A stretch of DNA of 64,000 nucleotides, taken from positions 65,185,811 through 65,249,810 of the forward strand of contig OZ026522.1 in the NCBI GenBank assembly GCA_964019695.1. The letters are read 5' to 3'. The position numbers and the translations under genes were made by a program. The notes under the pieces were generated by a model. The model was not told the origin of the DNA. It ran no database searches and saw only the letters and a list, made by a program, of their open reading frames with translations. Position 1 is the first letter of the stretch; each line of letters opens with the position of its first letter. This document shows positions 23,996-34,605 of this stretch, in pieces. This stretch comes from Loripinus fragilis. Its lineage: Eukaryota; Mollusca; Bivalvia; Lucinida; Lucinidae.

Positions 23996-24226
23996 ATGGC
24001 CCACGACACGAGAAACCCTGTCTTTAGGGGTTTGCTTACAACAAAGGCGCAGACCAGCCTGCGCATCAGCGCAGTCTGATCAACGCCTTTGTTATTCACT
24101 TATTGGAAAGAATTATATCTAGTCTTGCTAAAAGCGAAATTTCGATTTTCTGGCTGGATAGTAACTGTAGCTGAGCATGCTGGTTTGAATCTCCCCGAAG
24201 ACAGGGTTTCTCGCGTTGCGGCCCAA
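23996..24226. mobile_element. ~230-bp MITE with internal palindrome
   Basis: Ends ggcccacgacacGAGAAACC... and ...ctcgcgttgcggcc are inverted repeats sharing GAGAAACCCTGTCTT. Inside, acaaaggcgcagaccagcc to tctgatcaacgcctttgt (about 24042-24093) forms a second palindrome around a 'cagcctgcgcatcagcgcag' core. A similar core is at 35900-35968. Confidence 0.7.
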
Positions 24227-24345
24227 TGAAAAGGTATTGCTTAAACCAGATCAGTTTAAGACTAGTTGGCGAGTTTGTGTTTATTAACATTCTTTAACCA
24301 CCCAATGTTACTTGTGGAAGCGCAGTGGCTCAGTGCATGGTAGAG

Positions 24346-26405
24346 TGCTTGTAACAACTTGATTTTAGCGATTTGAAAAAAGAAAAAAAGCATTTTGAAC
24401 GGTACCATTTTTCCATAGAGGTTTACAAGTCGGGGCCCTAAAGGTACACCTTAAACCGTTTGTTACGCAATCTCACTATGATAGATGGATACCTGTTGTA
24501 TAAGAACAGCATCTGATAGCCGTTTGAATCAAGAGTTTTTGTTGTAACACCTTGATTTTAGCGATTTTAATAGAAAAAAGGCATTATGAACGGTACATAT
24601 CTTTATACAGGTATTCAAGTTGGGGCCCTAAAGGGACACCCTAAACCATTTGTTACAGGATCTCACTATAATAGATGAATGCCTTTTGTATAAGAACAGC
24701 ATCTGATAGCCGTTTGAATCCAGAGTTATTTTTGTAACAACTTGGTTTTATGTTTTAGGAGATGATGCATTGATAAGTTAGGGGTCTTTCATGCAAACCA
24801 AATATCTATGTGTCTTGATCCACATCTGAATTAAGGGTGAGGTTGGCGCCGTTAAACCGGTTTAAGCCCTCCAGTAAAATATTTTACTGACCGTTCCAAG
24901 GCGGTACTTCTTTTGTGGATCTTTTATGTTTTTGTTCTGTCTTGTGTTTGCTATGTTTTGTGCACGTCTGTTTATATGTGCTTTGTGGTCACCTGCTGGG
25001 AAAGGGCTGACCTCTTGGCTCTCGTTTGTGGTGTCTTCTGTGAGTTTGTCACTTTCCCATTGGTATCCTGGGTCAGGTGTGGTACTTGATTGTATCGATT
25101 CCTGATCTTTGCACCATTACTTACTTTTAGCTATTTTAATAGAAAAAAAGCATTTTGAAAGGTACCATTTTTCTATAGAGGTATACAAGTCAGGGCCCTA
25201 AAGGGAAACACTAAACTGTTTGTTACGGGATCTCACTATGATAGATGGATACCTTTTGTGTAAGAACAGCATCTGATAGCCGTTTGAACCCAGAGTTTTT
25301 GTTGTAACAACTTGCATTTAGCGATTTTTATACAAAAAAATGCATTTTGAACGGTACCATTTTTATAGAGGTATACAAGGTGGAGCCCTAAAGGGACACC
25401 CTAAACCGTTTGTTACGCGATCTCACTATAATAGATGGATACCTGTTGTATAAGAACAGCATCTGATAGCCGTTTGAATCCAGAGTTTTTGTTGTAACAA
25501 CTTTATTTTAGCGATTTTAATAGAAAAAAGGCATTATGAACAGTACATATTTTTTTATAGAGGTATACAAGTTGGGGGCATAAAGGGACACCCTAAACCG
25601 TTTGTTACGCGATCTCATTGTGATAGCTGGATACCTTTTGCATATATACAACATCTGATAGCCGTTTGAATCAAGAGTTTTTGTTGTAACAACTTGGTTT
25701 TAGCGATTTAAATAGAAAAGTATGCATATTGAACGGTACCATTTTTCTATCGAGGTTTACAAATCGGGGCCCTTAAGGGACACCCTAAACCGTTTGTTAC
25801 AGGATCTCACTATAATAGATGGATAGCTTTTGTATAAGAACAGCATCTGATAGCCGTTTGAATTCAGAGTTATTGTTGTAACAATTTTAGCTATTTTAAT
25901 AGAAAAAAAGCATTTTGAACGGTACCATTTTTTATAGAGGGATACAAGTTTGGGCCCTAAAGCGACACCCTAAACCGTTTGTTACACGATCTCACTATGA
26001 TAGATGGATACCTTTTGTATAAGAACAACATCTGATAGCCGTTTGAATCCAGAGTTTTTGTTGTAACAACTTGATTTTAGCGATTTAAATAGAAGATAAT
26101 GCATTTTAAAAGGTACCATTTTTTCTATAGAGGTATACAAGTCGGGGCCCTAAAGGGACACCCTTAACCGTTTGTTACGTAATCTCACTATGATAGATGG
26201 ATACCTTTTGTGTAAGAACAGCATCTGATAGCCGTTTGAATCAAGAGTTTTTGCTGTAACAACTTGATTTTAGCGATTTAAATAGAAAATAATGCATTTT
26301 GAAAGGTACCATTTTTTCTATAGAGGTATACAAGTATGGGCCATAAAGGGACACCCTAAACCCTTTGTTACGCGATCTCACTGTGATAGCTGGATACCTT
26401 TTGCA
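24346..26405 (-). repeat. ~189-bp satellite array, inverted orientation (about 10 units)
   Basis: Reverse-complement copies of the 14847-21140 monomer: ttgttgtaacaacttgattt, gaacggtaccatttt, gggccctaaagggacaccct, aaccgtttgttacgcgatct, tgatagatggatacc, gcatctgatagccgtttgaa. It is interrupted at about 24760-25125 by another repeat and ends abruptly at the palindrome that starts at 26401. Confidence 0.95.
24760..25125 (+). mobile_element. Dispersed element R2, copy 1, inserted in the satellite
   Basis: The satellite is broken after 'acttggtttta' and resumes at 'ttttagctatttta'. The inserted block (gggtgaggttggcgccgtta ... tgtatcgattcctgatcttt) matches 36055-36345 in reverse orientation over about 290 bp with high identity. 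It ends ttacttac and may be distantly related to R1. No ORF. Confidence 0.8.
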
Positions 26406-26709
26406 GGAAAAAAGTAGACAGTTTGTACTTTTCTCGCAAACAGACATCATTCGACAAGCTAGCCTCTTCCGCATACTTTTACTTTCGTTTTCGTGGTTGT
26501 TTACGGGTTATCTGATTTGCCGAGATCACAATGCATCTTTTTCGCGGTTCAATTAGCTGAAAGCTGGAAAATATCCCATTGCATTTCGGCCAATCAGATA
26601 ACCCGTAAGAAAACACGAAAATGAAAGTAACAGAAAGTGGAAGTAGTTAGCTTGTCGAATGATGTCTGTTTGCGTGAAAAGTACAACGTGTCTACTTTTT
26701 TCCTGCAAA
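26401..26709. mobile_element. ~310-bp foldback element
   Basis: Outer inverted ends TTGCAGGAAAAAAGTAGACA and its complement; pairing continues inward through acttttctcgcaaacagaca, cattcgacaagcta and ttacgggttatctgatt. The arms are each about 130 bp. It lies exactly where the inverted satellite array stops. Confidence 0.8.
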
Positions 26710-27671
26710 GATGAGTTATTCAAACTTGTGGACTATATCCCTAGATAGAGTAATCACTGTACTATCGAACGACGGTGGGTTGAAGAAAAACTAATACGTT
26801 TGAGGGGTAGGAGATCCGTTCAAATGAGTTGACCCAGTTTCCACTTCAATACCATGTATCTATTTATACTTATAGAAACGAACACTATCTTTATAAAATT
26901 GATTTTTTTCGATGTTTACATGCATTTTGAGCTTCGTTGATATGCCGATGGTGCTTCAAACTTATTAATTGAGGTTTGGGACTCAAGTGCCAGTGTGGCA
27001 AATATACAACTGAGAGGAATAGACTTGAACGGACAGTGGAAGATATATTATGTAGAGAAGGGTGCAATGATGTTACTTGCATAGACTTAAAGCTACTTGG
27101 GGGATACAATGAAAACGTTAGCAGTAATGGTCAAAATGAGCTTATTGCAGCCCTGATGGAATTCATCAGGTGCTTGCACAGATTTTAGATATTAAAGCTG
27201 ATCGCACGCATACGCACAAGAGGTACATGAGTATTGCAGCAAGTGAAAGAAGTACAAGAGAGAAGAGCACTATGAGCTTATAGACAGCGGAAGAATGCCA
27301 AAATAGACAAACAACAACGACAACATTCAACATGCCTTTCTTTCTCTATATACTGCCAGACCCTCTTTCGAGTATTATCAACAGGTGTACCTTGTACACT
27401 CTGGGTTGCAGGGTGAAAACCTACAAGTAACCATATCTGAATTAACGTAGGGTTCTTTAAACTGCACAGGGGATGACTTTCCCTTCACAGGGGACATCCA
27501 GTTAACTTCTTCCCGTTAAAGTGCAAAACAGATGAATCCAGCATTAATGTCCCTTGGGGTTCATAGTGTTTGCCTCATTGATAAAATTAACTTGAATATA
27601 TGAAGAAGACGTAGAAATATTTTCAGGACAAAAAGCATTGGTGGGATATGGGTTGAAAGTTTTAGAATTCT
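26710..27671. other. Old repeat copy and unexplained ORF
   Basis: 26887-26995 is the uninterrupted relative of the sequence flanking the 1438-3858 element. Just downstream, an open frame at 26976-27186 (with CQCGKYTTERNRLERTVED and NELIAALMEFIRCLHRF) and a second open frame (LLIEVWDSSASVANIQLRG) overlap. Both look somewhat protein-like but match no family I know. No splice sites were assigned. Confidence 0.35.
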
Positions 27672-27899
27672 GGCCCCCAGGTTATAAAACTTTTTTCATG
27701 CTCAATTCAGCTGAGCACGAAATTTATCCTGCTAATAATTGTTAAAATGCCAACAAAATTGTTGGCATTTTAACATTTATTAGCATGACTTAAAGCAAGA
27801 AAGTTCTTCATTTGTCAGTATTTTAGTGTTTATGAGCAGTTTGAATTTAATTTCATGCTCAGTTGAGTTGAGCATGAAAAAGTTTCATAACCTCGGGCC
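27672..27899. mobile_element. Hairpin MITE family H2, copy 1
   Basis: Ends ggcccccaggttataaaact and cataacctcgggcc are inverted repeats; tttcatgctca/gagcatgaaa and the core gttaaaatgccaaca / tgttggcattttaac also pair. It ends 20 bp upstream of the exon at 27920, within the intron's polypyrimidine region. Other copies lie at about 43066-43273 and 53339-53579. Confidence 0.8.
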
Positions 27900-27919
27900 T
27901 GATTTTGTTTCGTTTTCAG

Positions 27920-28080
27920 GTAATATCCAGAAGTTCAGAGAGAATCAGAAAGAGACAGAGCAGAACATTCTCCCTTCCCTCGAGAGAAGAACGGTGGAAA
28001 AACATTCCTTCGGACAAACACCCAGAAAAAGACATGGCAAAGCTGACACCGAAAAAACTTATCAACAACTTCACAAAAGA
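27920..28080 (+). CDS. Internal exon of an acidic, Ser-rich, SUMO-motif protein gene
   Basis: Acceptor tttgtttcgttttcag/g at 27919 and donor aaaga/gtaaga at 28080. The frame that joins the next exon reads VISRSSERIRKRQ, then FSLPSREERWKNIPSDKHPE and DMAKLTPKKLINNFTK, leaving two bases (GA). These complete a Glu codon with the first base of the exon at 31550, so the phase match supports both exons. The peptide is basic with a WKNIP-DKHPE-D-AKLTPKKL pattern. It looks like a conserved helical module, but I cannot name the domain. The in-frame stop TAA is formed only across the donor, as expected for an intron. A different frame of the same exon is also open, but its phase does not fit the next exon. 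Confidence 0.7.
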
Positions 28081-28127
28081 GTAAGAAGGATTTTGATTTG
28101 TTTATGATTTTAGGGATCAAACATTTT

Positions 28128-28243
28128 TTTTATGCATTAACATCTGCTGGACCCCGAGGGTGATGTTGAAACCTGAGCCTGAAAGACGAGGGTTTTCACG
28201 ACCCCCGATGGGTGTAGCAGATGTTAATGTATCAGAAAAACCA
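28128..28243. repeat. ~115-bp hairpin MITE in intron
   Basis: Inverted ends gcattaacatctgctgga and tgtagcagatgttaatg, with 'accccgagggt'/'acccccgatgggt' inside. It lies about 50 bp after the donor of the exon at 27920. Confidence 0.7.
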
Positions 28244-28249
28244 TGTTTG

Positions 28250-28640
28250 ATTGTTATTATTGCATAAAGTCATTTTGTCACTTGAAAACGTTGGAAAAAC
28301 TTTTCGAAAAGTTCATTTTTGTATTACTATAATTGCGCGCAAAAGCATAAAGAATTCATAGGTTTTGAATACCTCTGTTCCAGAGCAAAGAATTACGTCA
28401 TCCTAGCGTAACTAAATTACATTCATTCCTATGCATGTTACTGTTGATGACTTCAATTTTTGTGATGGCCTAGAATGCGTATATGTAAAGTCAAAAAGCC
28501 ATGCATCAACAGCTATGAACTGCCTGATTAATACATGGATTTTTGCCGGTTAAAACATGGCTGTTAATAGCATGCAACACAGCTTTTTATGCAATAATTT
28601 CCTTTTAAAACTTTAATTCCTGGTTAGGCTTAAATGAAAT
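28250..28640. other. No gene; intron sequence
   Basis: Unique-looking AT-rich sequence inside the intron between 28080 and 31550. Nothing recognised. Confidence 0.4.
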
Positions 28641-28645
28641 ATAAA

Positions 28646-28840
28646 TGTGGTTCCTGTTGCCTACCTACCCTAATTTTTAACCCTACCCTTAACATTAAAA
28701 TGGTCTTTGGAGAAAAAAATACCTAAAATGGGCACGTTTTCAGATTTTGTCACTATTTTCTTTGTTAAAAGTTATAACAAAATTTAATAATTTCCCTACC
28801 TACCTACCCTAAATTTAGTTGGTATGCAACAGGAACCACA
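28646..28840. mobile_element. ~195-bp MITE with GGTTCCTGTTGC ends
   Basis: Inverted ends TGTGGTTCCTGTTGCctacct... and ...ggtatGCAACAGGAACCACA, with inner 'cctaccctaa' on both arms. It lies in the 28080-31550 intron. Confidence 0.75.
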
Positions 28841-29731
28841 CATATATTCAGGGACCACGCTAGAGGGCGACTTGGGCGAAAATTTCGCCTTTTCCGTCAG
28901 CACTTCGCTCCAGACGAGCCGCTGGGCGAAAATCAAGTCGCCGTGAAATTTAAGGATTTACCTTCCATTTCCAGTACAGTCCAGTACTGTGTACTTCCGT
29001 CACAGTTAAAATTGTCTCCTTTCAAAATAAGCGACTTGTGTATTTCGCATAATCCCATTAACATCCTCCTTCTCAGTTAATTATCACACCTAGCTCCTAA
29101 ACCGGGTCCGAGATTACACAATTTTAATTGACACATGGCTTTCTTACCGACAATTAACTCTTTGCATGCTAGCGGCGAAATTTGCCAGCACTCAGAAAAA
29201 AGTTTTTGGACTCAGATCAGACCCAAGGAAGTCAGGCACGATCTTGGTCCAAGTTGTCTGACATCCTGAATGCTATTTTGATAAAAGTAATATACATATT
29301 GAAAATATATGCAATCGATGAGGAAACCATGGAAAATACTCAGCATGTAAAAGGGTATAAACTAGCCGTTTTTATTATTGATTTTTTGAGGTCACATCCA
29401 CACTTGACCGCAGATTCTCACTTCAACAAAGAAAAACGGACCTGCAGATTACCTGAAGTTATGAGGTTTGAAAAAGTATAATTAAATAAGGAATTGTATA
29501 ATTAAATTAGGAATTGTTGTAAATGATAGATGCTTGACCAAGTCGTGAGTGCAAATCAGTCAAGCTCTAATGGTTACTAATTAATGATCCATATTTAGTC
29601 CTTCAGAATTTAATACAGAAAGGGCCGATTTACTAAGTTAAAGTTTATAAAATCTGCATAGGCTGTGAAAAATGGCCCTTTCCAGCATATGCAATCTACA
29701 AAGGACTGCATGCTTGTGTTTCTTGGCAAAT
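28841..29731. other. No gene recognised; intron
   Basis: An open frame at 29182-29478 has no family motif and no convincing splice context. A 'actcagatcagacccaaggaagtcaggcacgatcttggtcc' type repeat fragment lies near 29210-29255. Otherwise nothing. Confidence 0.35.
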
Positions 29732-30002
<271 letters not shown>

Positions 30003-31239
30003 GGACACAGACGACCCAGCTTCATCATCCGTTTTGGAGTCAACAGACTCTCACTTCTCCCTAGGATCAGCAAACTTCTCCCTAAAATTCTTGGAGGGAG
30101 AAGTCACTTCTCCCTAAATTTCTGGGCCAGCTTGGTCCCTGATATTTCATTTAGGCCTTACCTTAACCCTTTGTGGACAGCAATTTTGGGGAAAGGCACC
30201 TGGCCAAGAGTGGGAAAAACTGGTAGACTTAACATCAAAATTGGGGAAAATTAACAACATAAAGCATAACAATTGGAGCAAAATTTATCCTTAAAATGAA
30301 GTTATATAATAGACTGTTTTATGTCAAGCAAAAGCGTTTAAATATCTATCATTCTGATATGGGTCACATTTCTCATAAGTAGACCTAAAAAAGAAAAAAA
30401 CATTTTTTTTTAATTCTTAAGTGGGAAACAGACATGGAATTGGGGGAAAAGGTGGCTATTTTCGATTGGGAATGGGGCCACAATTCTGCCCCTAGCAGAA
30501 GGCAGAACTGCCCCTAGCAGAAGGCAGAAAATTCACTACCAGAAACTCCTAAATGGGTACTTTGGCAAACAGTGAAGACCCAGATGAGATGCAGCATAAT
30601 GCTGCATTTCATCAGTGACTACACTTTGTGCTGAGGTCAAAACAATCTTCAGTGACTAAAATCCATCATAATTGGGAAATTTCGACCTGTGACCCCTTAA
30701 AATATATAATGGACAATCCCAGCCGGCCCATCCTTATTGCATTTCTCTGTATGGGAAAATCCACCAGAATACAAAGGGTGAATGGCTCTTATGTCTTGAA
30801 AATTGGAAAGAGTCCTATTACCTGGAAAAAAAGTGTTTGCTGAAAAATGAAAAAAATGGGGATGGGGGTGGGTGGTGGAGAGAAAATTCATAGTGCAAAA
30901 AAGTGAAAGGTGTTATAACAATTTAAGCTCTACTCTCTCATTGTTGTTTTGGGGTATAACATTATTTTCGACCGCTCTTCAGTTATTCATGTATCATGGA
31001 GGTCAGTTGCCCTTATTCCAGTTACATGGTATGGCTGTAAACACTTCTACATTGATTCTGTGTGCAGGCCTTTAGTTAATAGTGTGTACCAAAAAAATGA
31101 GTTTCTTATTTTTCAGCAAAAACATATGTTGTGGGTAGTCAAAAGAACCCTCTCAATGAGAAAGTTCTTTAGAGCACCCAAAGCATATGTTAAAATGGAT
31201 GGGTAAGAAAATATTTACTATTTTACGCTGAAAAATTAT
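30003..31239. repeat. Intronic dispersed repeats, no gene
   Basis: 30170-30500 belongs to the 'attggggaaa ... ttgggaatggggcca' family also seen at 34730-34800 and 54990-55280. 31133-31190 is a decayed AAAGAACCGTCTC hairpin (gtcaaaagaaccctctcaat / gagaaagttctttagagc). No coding sequence supported. Confidence 0.5.
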
Positions 31240-31480
31240 GTGAGTATGGTCAGGAAATACCACAATCACAGACTGCAGACAAACCCATGGCACCACGAGG
31301 AAGAGCCACACAGCAATCAAGAGACACCAGGAAGACAAACCAAGCAAAGCAGCTAGCTCTCTCCTCCCCATCAAGATGATTGCAAAACTAGAACGGACAT
31401 AAAGTAACGTACAACAAGACAGAGAACAATTACAGACTCCCACAATGGGAGTAACAATAAACAACAAGTCAACAACAACA
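31240..31480 (-). repeat. R1 dispersed repeat copy in intron
   Basis: Reverse-orientation copy: gtatggtcaggaaataccac, aatcacagactgcagac, ccacgaggaagagcc, accaggaagacaaac, ctccccatcaagatgattgc, agaacggacataaagtaac. It lies 70 bp upstream of the exon at 31550. Confidence 0.8.
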
Positions 31481-31549
31481 GACAGACCTTTGTGTGTGGG
31501 CTCCTCCTCAGCTGTCATCCTTGCTGTGTTATTGTATTGTGTTTTACAG

Positions 31550-31667
31550 AAATAGTCGCTACAACTATGACCCAGTCTACACCAGTGGAGAAGAATCCAT
31601 GGAAGAATTTCTCGTTGATGAATCCGACAGTGTATCATCAGAGGATGACAGGAAGAAGAAAACTAGC
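31550..31667 (+). CDS. Internal exon of the same acidic protein gene
   Basis: Acceptor gtgttttacag/a at 31549 and donor actagc/gtaagc at 31667. After one base that completes the previous codon, 39 codons read NSRYNYDPVYTSGEESMEEF, LVDESDSVSSEDDRKKKTS, ending in phase 0. It is strongly acidic with serine runs suited to casein kinase 2, then a basic KKK patch. Joined to the next exon it forms DRKKKTSRPRRKVKH, a plausible two-part nuclear localisation signal spanning the junction. Both phase joins work (2/1 upstream, 0/0 downstream). The preceding 70 bp carry an R1 copy. Repeats fill the following 4.7-kb intron. Confidence 0.8.
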
Positions 31668-31689
31668 GTAAGCAATTACAAACTGGTTG

Positions 31690-31819
31690 TCAGGGATTTT
31701 CCTAACTTTCTGAAGTCGGGGCCAGGGGCCTGTTGAATTTGGGAAAAAAGCATTTGGACCATCAAATTAAAAAAAAACCCCAGAACTGGACCGCCATTTA
31801 AATGGATTAAAAATCAATT
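31690..31819 (+). repeat. Dispersed 'cagggattttccta' repeat, left part
   Basis: Matches 37500-37640 (cagggattttccta-ctttctgaagtc, aggggcctgttgaattt, atttaaatggattaaaa). The right part lies at about 34606-34670 (tagggctgtaacatgttt). The 31820-34605 element is inserted between the two, and the copy at 37500 is uninterrupted. Confidence 0.75.
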
Positions 31820-32056
31820 TAGGGGTGTAACGATACAGCAAAAAGCGTATTGCAATATATTGCAATATGGAAAACCCATATTGCAATACATATTGCGATG
31901 CACTTGGTATCTTTAGTTCTGTCTATTACTGAGGGTCTGGATGGGGTATAATGATTAGTGAATAATGGCCCCTTTTTATAATGAGTAGTGAATAATGAGC
32001 CAAAAAAATAATGAATAGTGAATAATAAGGGCCTAAAAATTAATGAATAATCCTAT

Positions 32057-33726
32057 TAGGGGTGCGGGATATTACCGGTATACCGGTATATCCCGATTTA
32101 GGAGTCCTGAGATACGTATCGCGATATGCTTTTGGCGTACCGGTACACTCGGCAAACTCCGTCAATTTTCGGAGCATAGTTTATCTGCTTTCGTTTCGAG
32201 CTGTATTTTATTTGCTTGTCAATTTTTATTTAACCTCGCTTGATAATTAATAGAAGTGAGATGTCCGACAGGCAGTCAAAAGCCGGTAACTATGATAAAC
32301 AAAACGTGCCGTGTGCAAAACGTTAATACCATTGGCTAAGAGGAGGATTTCCCTTGCCAAAACCAAAATGGCGGACCCGATCGAGATCGAGCAGGAAGAC
32401 ACTTATATTCTCTCTTTATTTAATGATTTCTCGTAAGATAGCGAGTTTGATGGATCGGATTTAGATGAATCAACAGAAGTTGCAAATGTTCATGCTGTGT
32501 TTGCGATCGATCTATGCTAGAATGACATTCAATTGCCCCTTGATGTTGAATAAAGTCGGCTCTGAGAAAATTCCCCTCCCACAAGGGGAAATCCTGGACC
32601 TTGTGGAGCAGGTGCTGGTGTATTCTTCATAAGGTCAAGAAGAGCATGTACGCCTTAAGCAACCAGTATCTAAACTAGCTTCAATATTACTTGGAGAGTT
32701 AGTAGCCATATTGATAACCCTGACTTTTTTAAAAAAAGAACTAGAAAAGAGAGACTTCTGCAGGGTAAAAATATTATCAGATAGTCAATCTGCTGTAGGA
32801 ATATTGACCCTAGGATGGGAAGCTCAGACATACAAACAGACAATACAGAACATAAAGGAACTAATAGAGTACTTCAAGACAAAGGACATAGTTATTCAAA
32901 TCGACTGGACGCCTGGGCATGCCAACATACATGGGAATGAAGTTGCTGATATACTGGCGAAAGAAGCAGCAGAAGAGGCAGAAAATATAGTAGAGACAGA
33001 AGATATTTCATCAATGATAGATATTCAAAATGGAGCACGAGAATCATGTATGGCAAAATGGCAAAGGCAGTGGGAAGTGTCAGAAAAAGGAAGACATTTG
33101 TTTAAATTCAGACCCAACGTAGACACAAACGATAAATTCACAGAGCAATCTAAATTTCCAAGCATTATAAGACAACTCCGTACTGGTTATTCCAAACTAA
33201 ATGAATATAGGCATAAATTGGACCCAGAAAAATCACCATACTGTTCATGTGGTAAACCAGAATCTGTAGCCCATTATCTTGAGGAGTGTGAAAATTACTT
33301 CGAACTCAGAGAAAGATGTAGGGTTGAAATGCTTCAGAAAACAGGAACCTATGAATTCACAGAAGAGACATTCTTAAATGTAAAAACTGAGAAAGACACT
33401 GAAGAAAATTTGGATAAAAATGAAATTTTGAAAATTATCAGTGATTACATAGAAGGCACAGAAAGATTCACAGATAAATCCAACTCTAAGTCATAAAAAA
33501 AACGCGCACCACTAAATGTAACAAACGTACTTGTGTGACCATACCAACGTTGAACTTGTGAAGATAAACCTTACCAGAGTGACATAACAGCCTTAGGGCT
33601 GAGAAACTACTACTACTAAGCACATATGTTATTTAGGTGTGCGGTATATCGTGATTCGTATCTCGATACAAACCCAAAAATCGCGATATATCGCGATACG
33701 ATTTTCAGAGGCGATACCCACCCCTA
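32057..33726. mobile_element. Inner hAT-like element
   Basis: Starts TAGGGGTGCGGGATATTACC and ends gcgatacCCACCCCTA. It is flanked by a perfect 8-bp duplication AATCCTAT (32049-32056, 33727-33734). The uninterrupted target reads aatcctattttttt in the 49446 copy (reverse strand). Near 32368 a start with an acidic N-terminus (MADPIEIEQEDTYILS, then FDGSDLDES) but an in-frame stop may be the decayed beginning of a transposase. Its middle has been replaced or invaded by a retrotransposon piece. Confidence 0.85.
32578..33498 (+). pseudogene. RNase H and C-terminal Cys/His region of a non-LTR retrotransposon (frameshifted)
   Basis: The RNase H domain starts with NPGPCGAGAGVFF (about 32590-32630). 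A frameshift then moves to a frame giving KQPVSKLASILLGELVAIL, KILSDSQSAVGIL (catalytic Asp in SDSQSA) and WTPGHANIHGNEVADILAKEA (His and Asp of the active site). A tail follows with a zinc-knuckle-like C-x-C...H-x(4)-C pattern (CSCGKPESVAHYLEECENYF), typical of the 3' part of Jockey/I-type ORF2. No reverse transcriptase is present upstream, so this is a 5'-truncated, inactive copy. It lies inside the inner hAT-like element and ends near 33600 with poly-trinucleotide 'actactactaa'. The family differs from the RT at 55889. Confidence 0.75.
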
Positions 33727-34605
33727 AATCCTATTTTTTTAATGAATTGAAGAAAAAATTAATGAATAGTGAATAATCAGATTTCTTTCCCACCTTTCTT
33801 ACTTTAAATGATTAATTGGTCTTATTTTAATGAATAACCAAAAATTTTAATGAGATGAATAATGGGCTAAATTTTTAATGAATAGTGAATACCAGACCCC
33901 CCCATCCAGACCCTCATTACTGCCCCTAGTTCAGTATTGACATATAATTCAAGGATCATGAAATTGGCATCTATTTCACACTGTCATATTTTCAGCTACT
34001 CCTTATGTCCCTCGATTGCTTTTCAAGGAGAAATGATCAAAATTTTGCTTTACCTTTTAGATACTTCACTACAATAATTTGTGAGTGTCATCCGCCATCT
34101 TTTTTGAAACCATCTTTTTTGAAACCGAAAGTAGATGTTGCCTGTTGGTCTAATTTGCAACACGAACTGATATGTACAAGTTTTAGCAATGAAGCGTTGG
34201 TATTTGAAATGTGGAAATAACTTGAAGGGGGGATAGAAAATGTGTAAAATGTTTATAAGCAATATGCTTTGACTCGCAATGATGTCTGTCGTACAGAATT
34301 AACATCTTCCAATGCTTGAAAGACGGCGATATGCTGTTAGACGAAGTCAATGTTTGTGAAAGTTCCTGTCACAAATTATACCACAGCGTATTTTTTTCCT
34401 CTTTTTTACCGCTTCTGGTTTTAAAAACGACCCGATTTTTGGGCAATTTCAAAGCCAATAATGGATATTTTCTTGCAAATTTTAGATGGGAACTGGCTTG
34501 AGGACACATAGGGAAGGCTTGTGCACCGGTACAGCCGAAAGTGTATCGCTATACAATGTTTATTTAGAGTGAATGGCAGTTAAATGGTATATCGTTGCAC
34601 CCCTA

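Larger units (their letters stand above)
31931..33915. mobile_element. 307-bp MITE with GAGGGTCTGGATGGGG ends, split copy
   Basis: Inverted ends GAGGGTCTGGATGGGG and CCCCATCCAGACCCTC, flanked by ATTACT on both sides (31925-31930 and 33916-33921). Interior is built of 'taatgaatagtgaataat' phrases. Removing the nested insertion (32057-33734) leaves exactly 307 bp, the same length as the intact copy at 49446-49752. Confidence 0.9.
31820..34605. mobile_element. Outer hAT-like element of a four-level nest
   Basis: Inverted ends TAGGGGTGTAACGATAc and atatCGTTGCACCCCTA, with 'attgcaatatattgcaat' subterminal repeats. The flanks aaaatcaa and aaaatcat agree at 7 of 8 bases if the duplication is offset by two bases, so the target duplication is imperfect. 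Only about 800 bp remain once nested insertions are subtracted. A coding start (33961-34500) shows no recognised transposase. Confidence 0.65.

Noticed and set aside
24315..24350. tRNA-like head (gcgcagtggctcagtgcatggtagagtgc)
   Set aside because: Resembles a box A region, but there is no B box, no cloverleaf, and it runs straight into satellite; at most a SINE scrap.
14847..26405. CRISPR-like regular repeats
   Set aside because: The unit is ~189 bp with no separate spacers; this is a eukaryotic satellite.
31153..31638. 161-codon minus-strand ORF with Cys/Val-rich hydrophobic stretch
   Set aside because: Most of it is the reverse strand of an R1 repeat, with the same peptide at 40384-40668; it also overlaps the supported exon at 31550 antisense.
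32711..33496. RNase H ORF as an intact host gene
   Set aside because: It starts mid-domain without ATG; the first strand of the domain is in another frame upstream, so it is a broken retrotransposon fragment.
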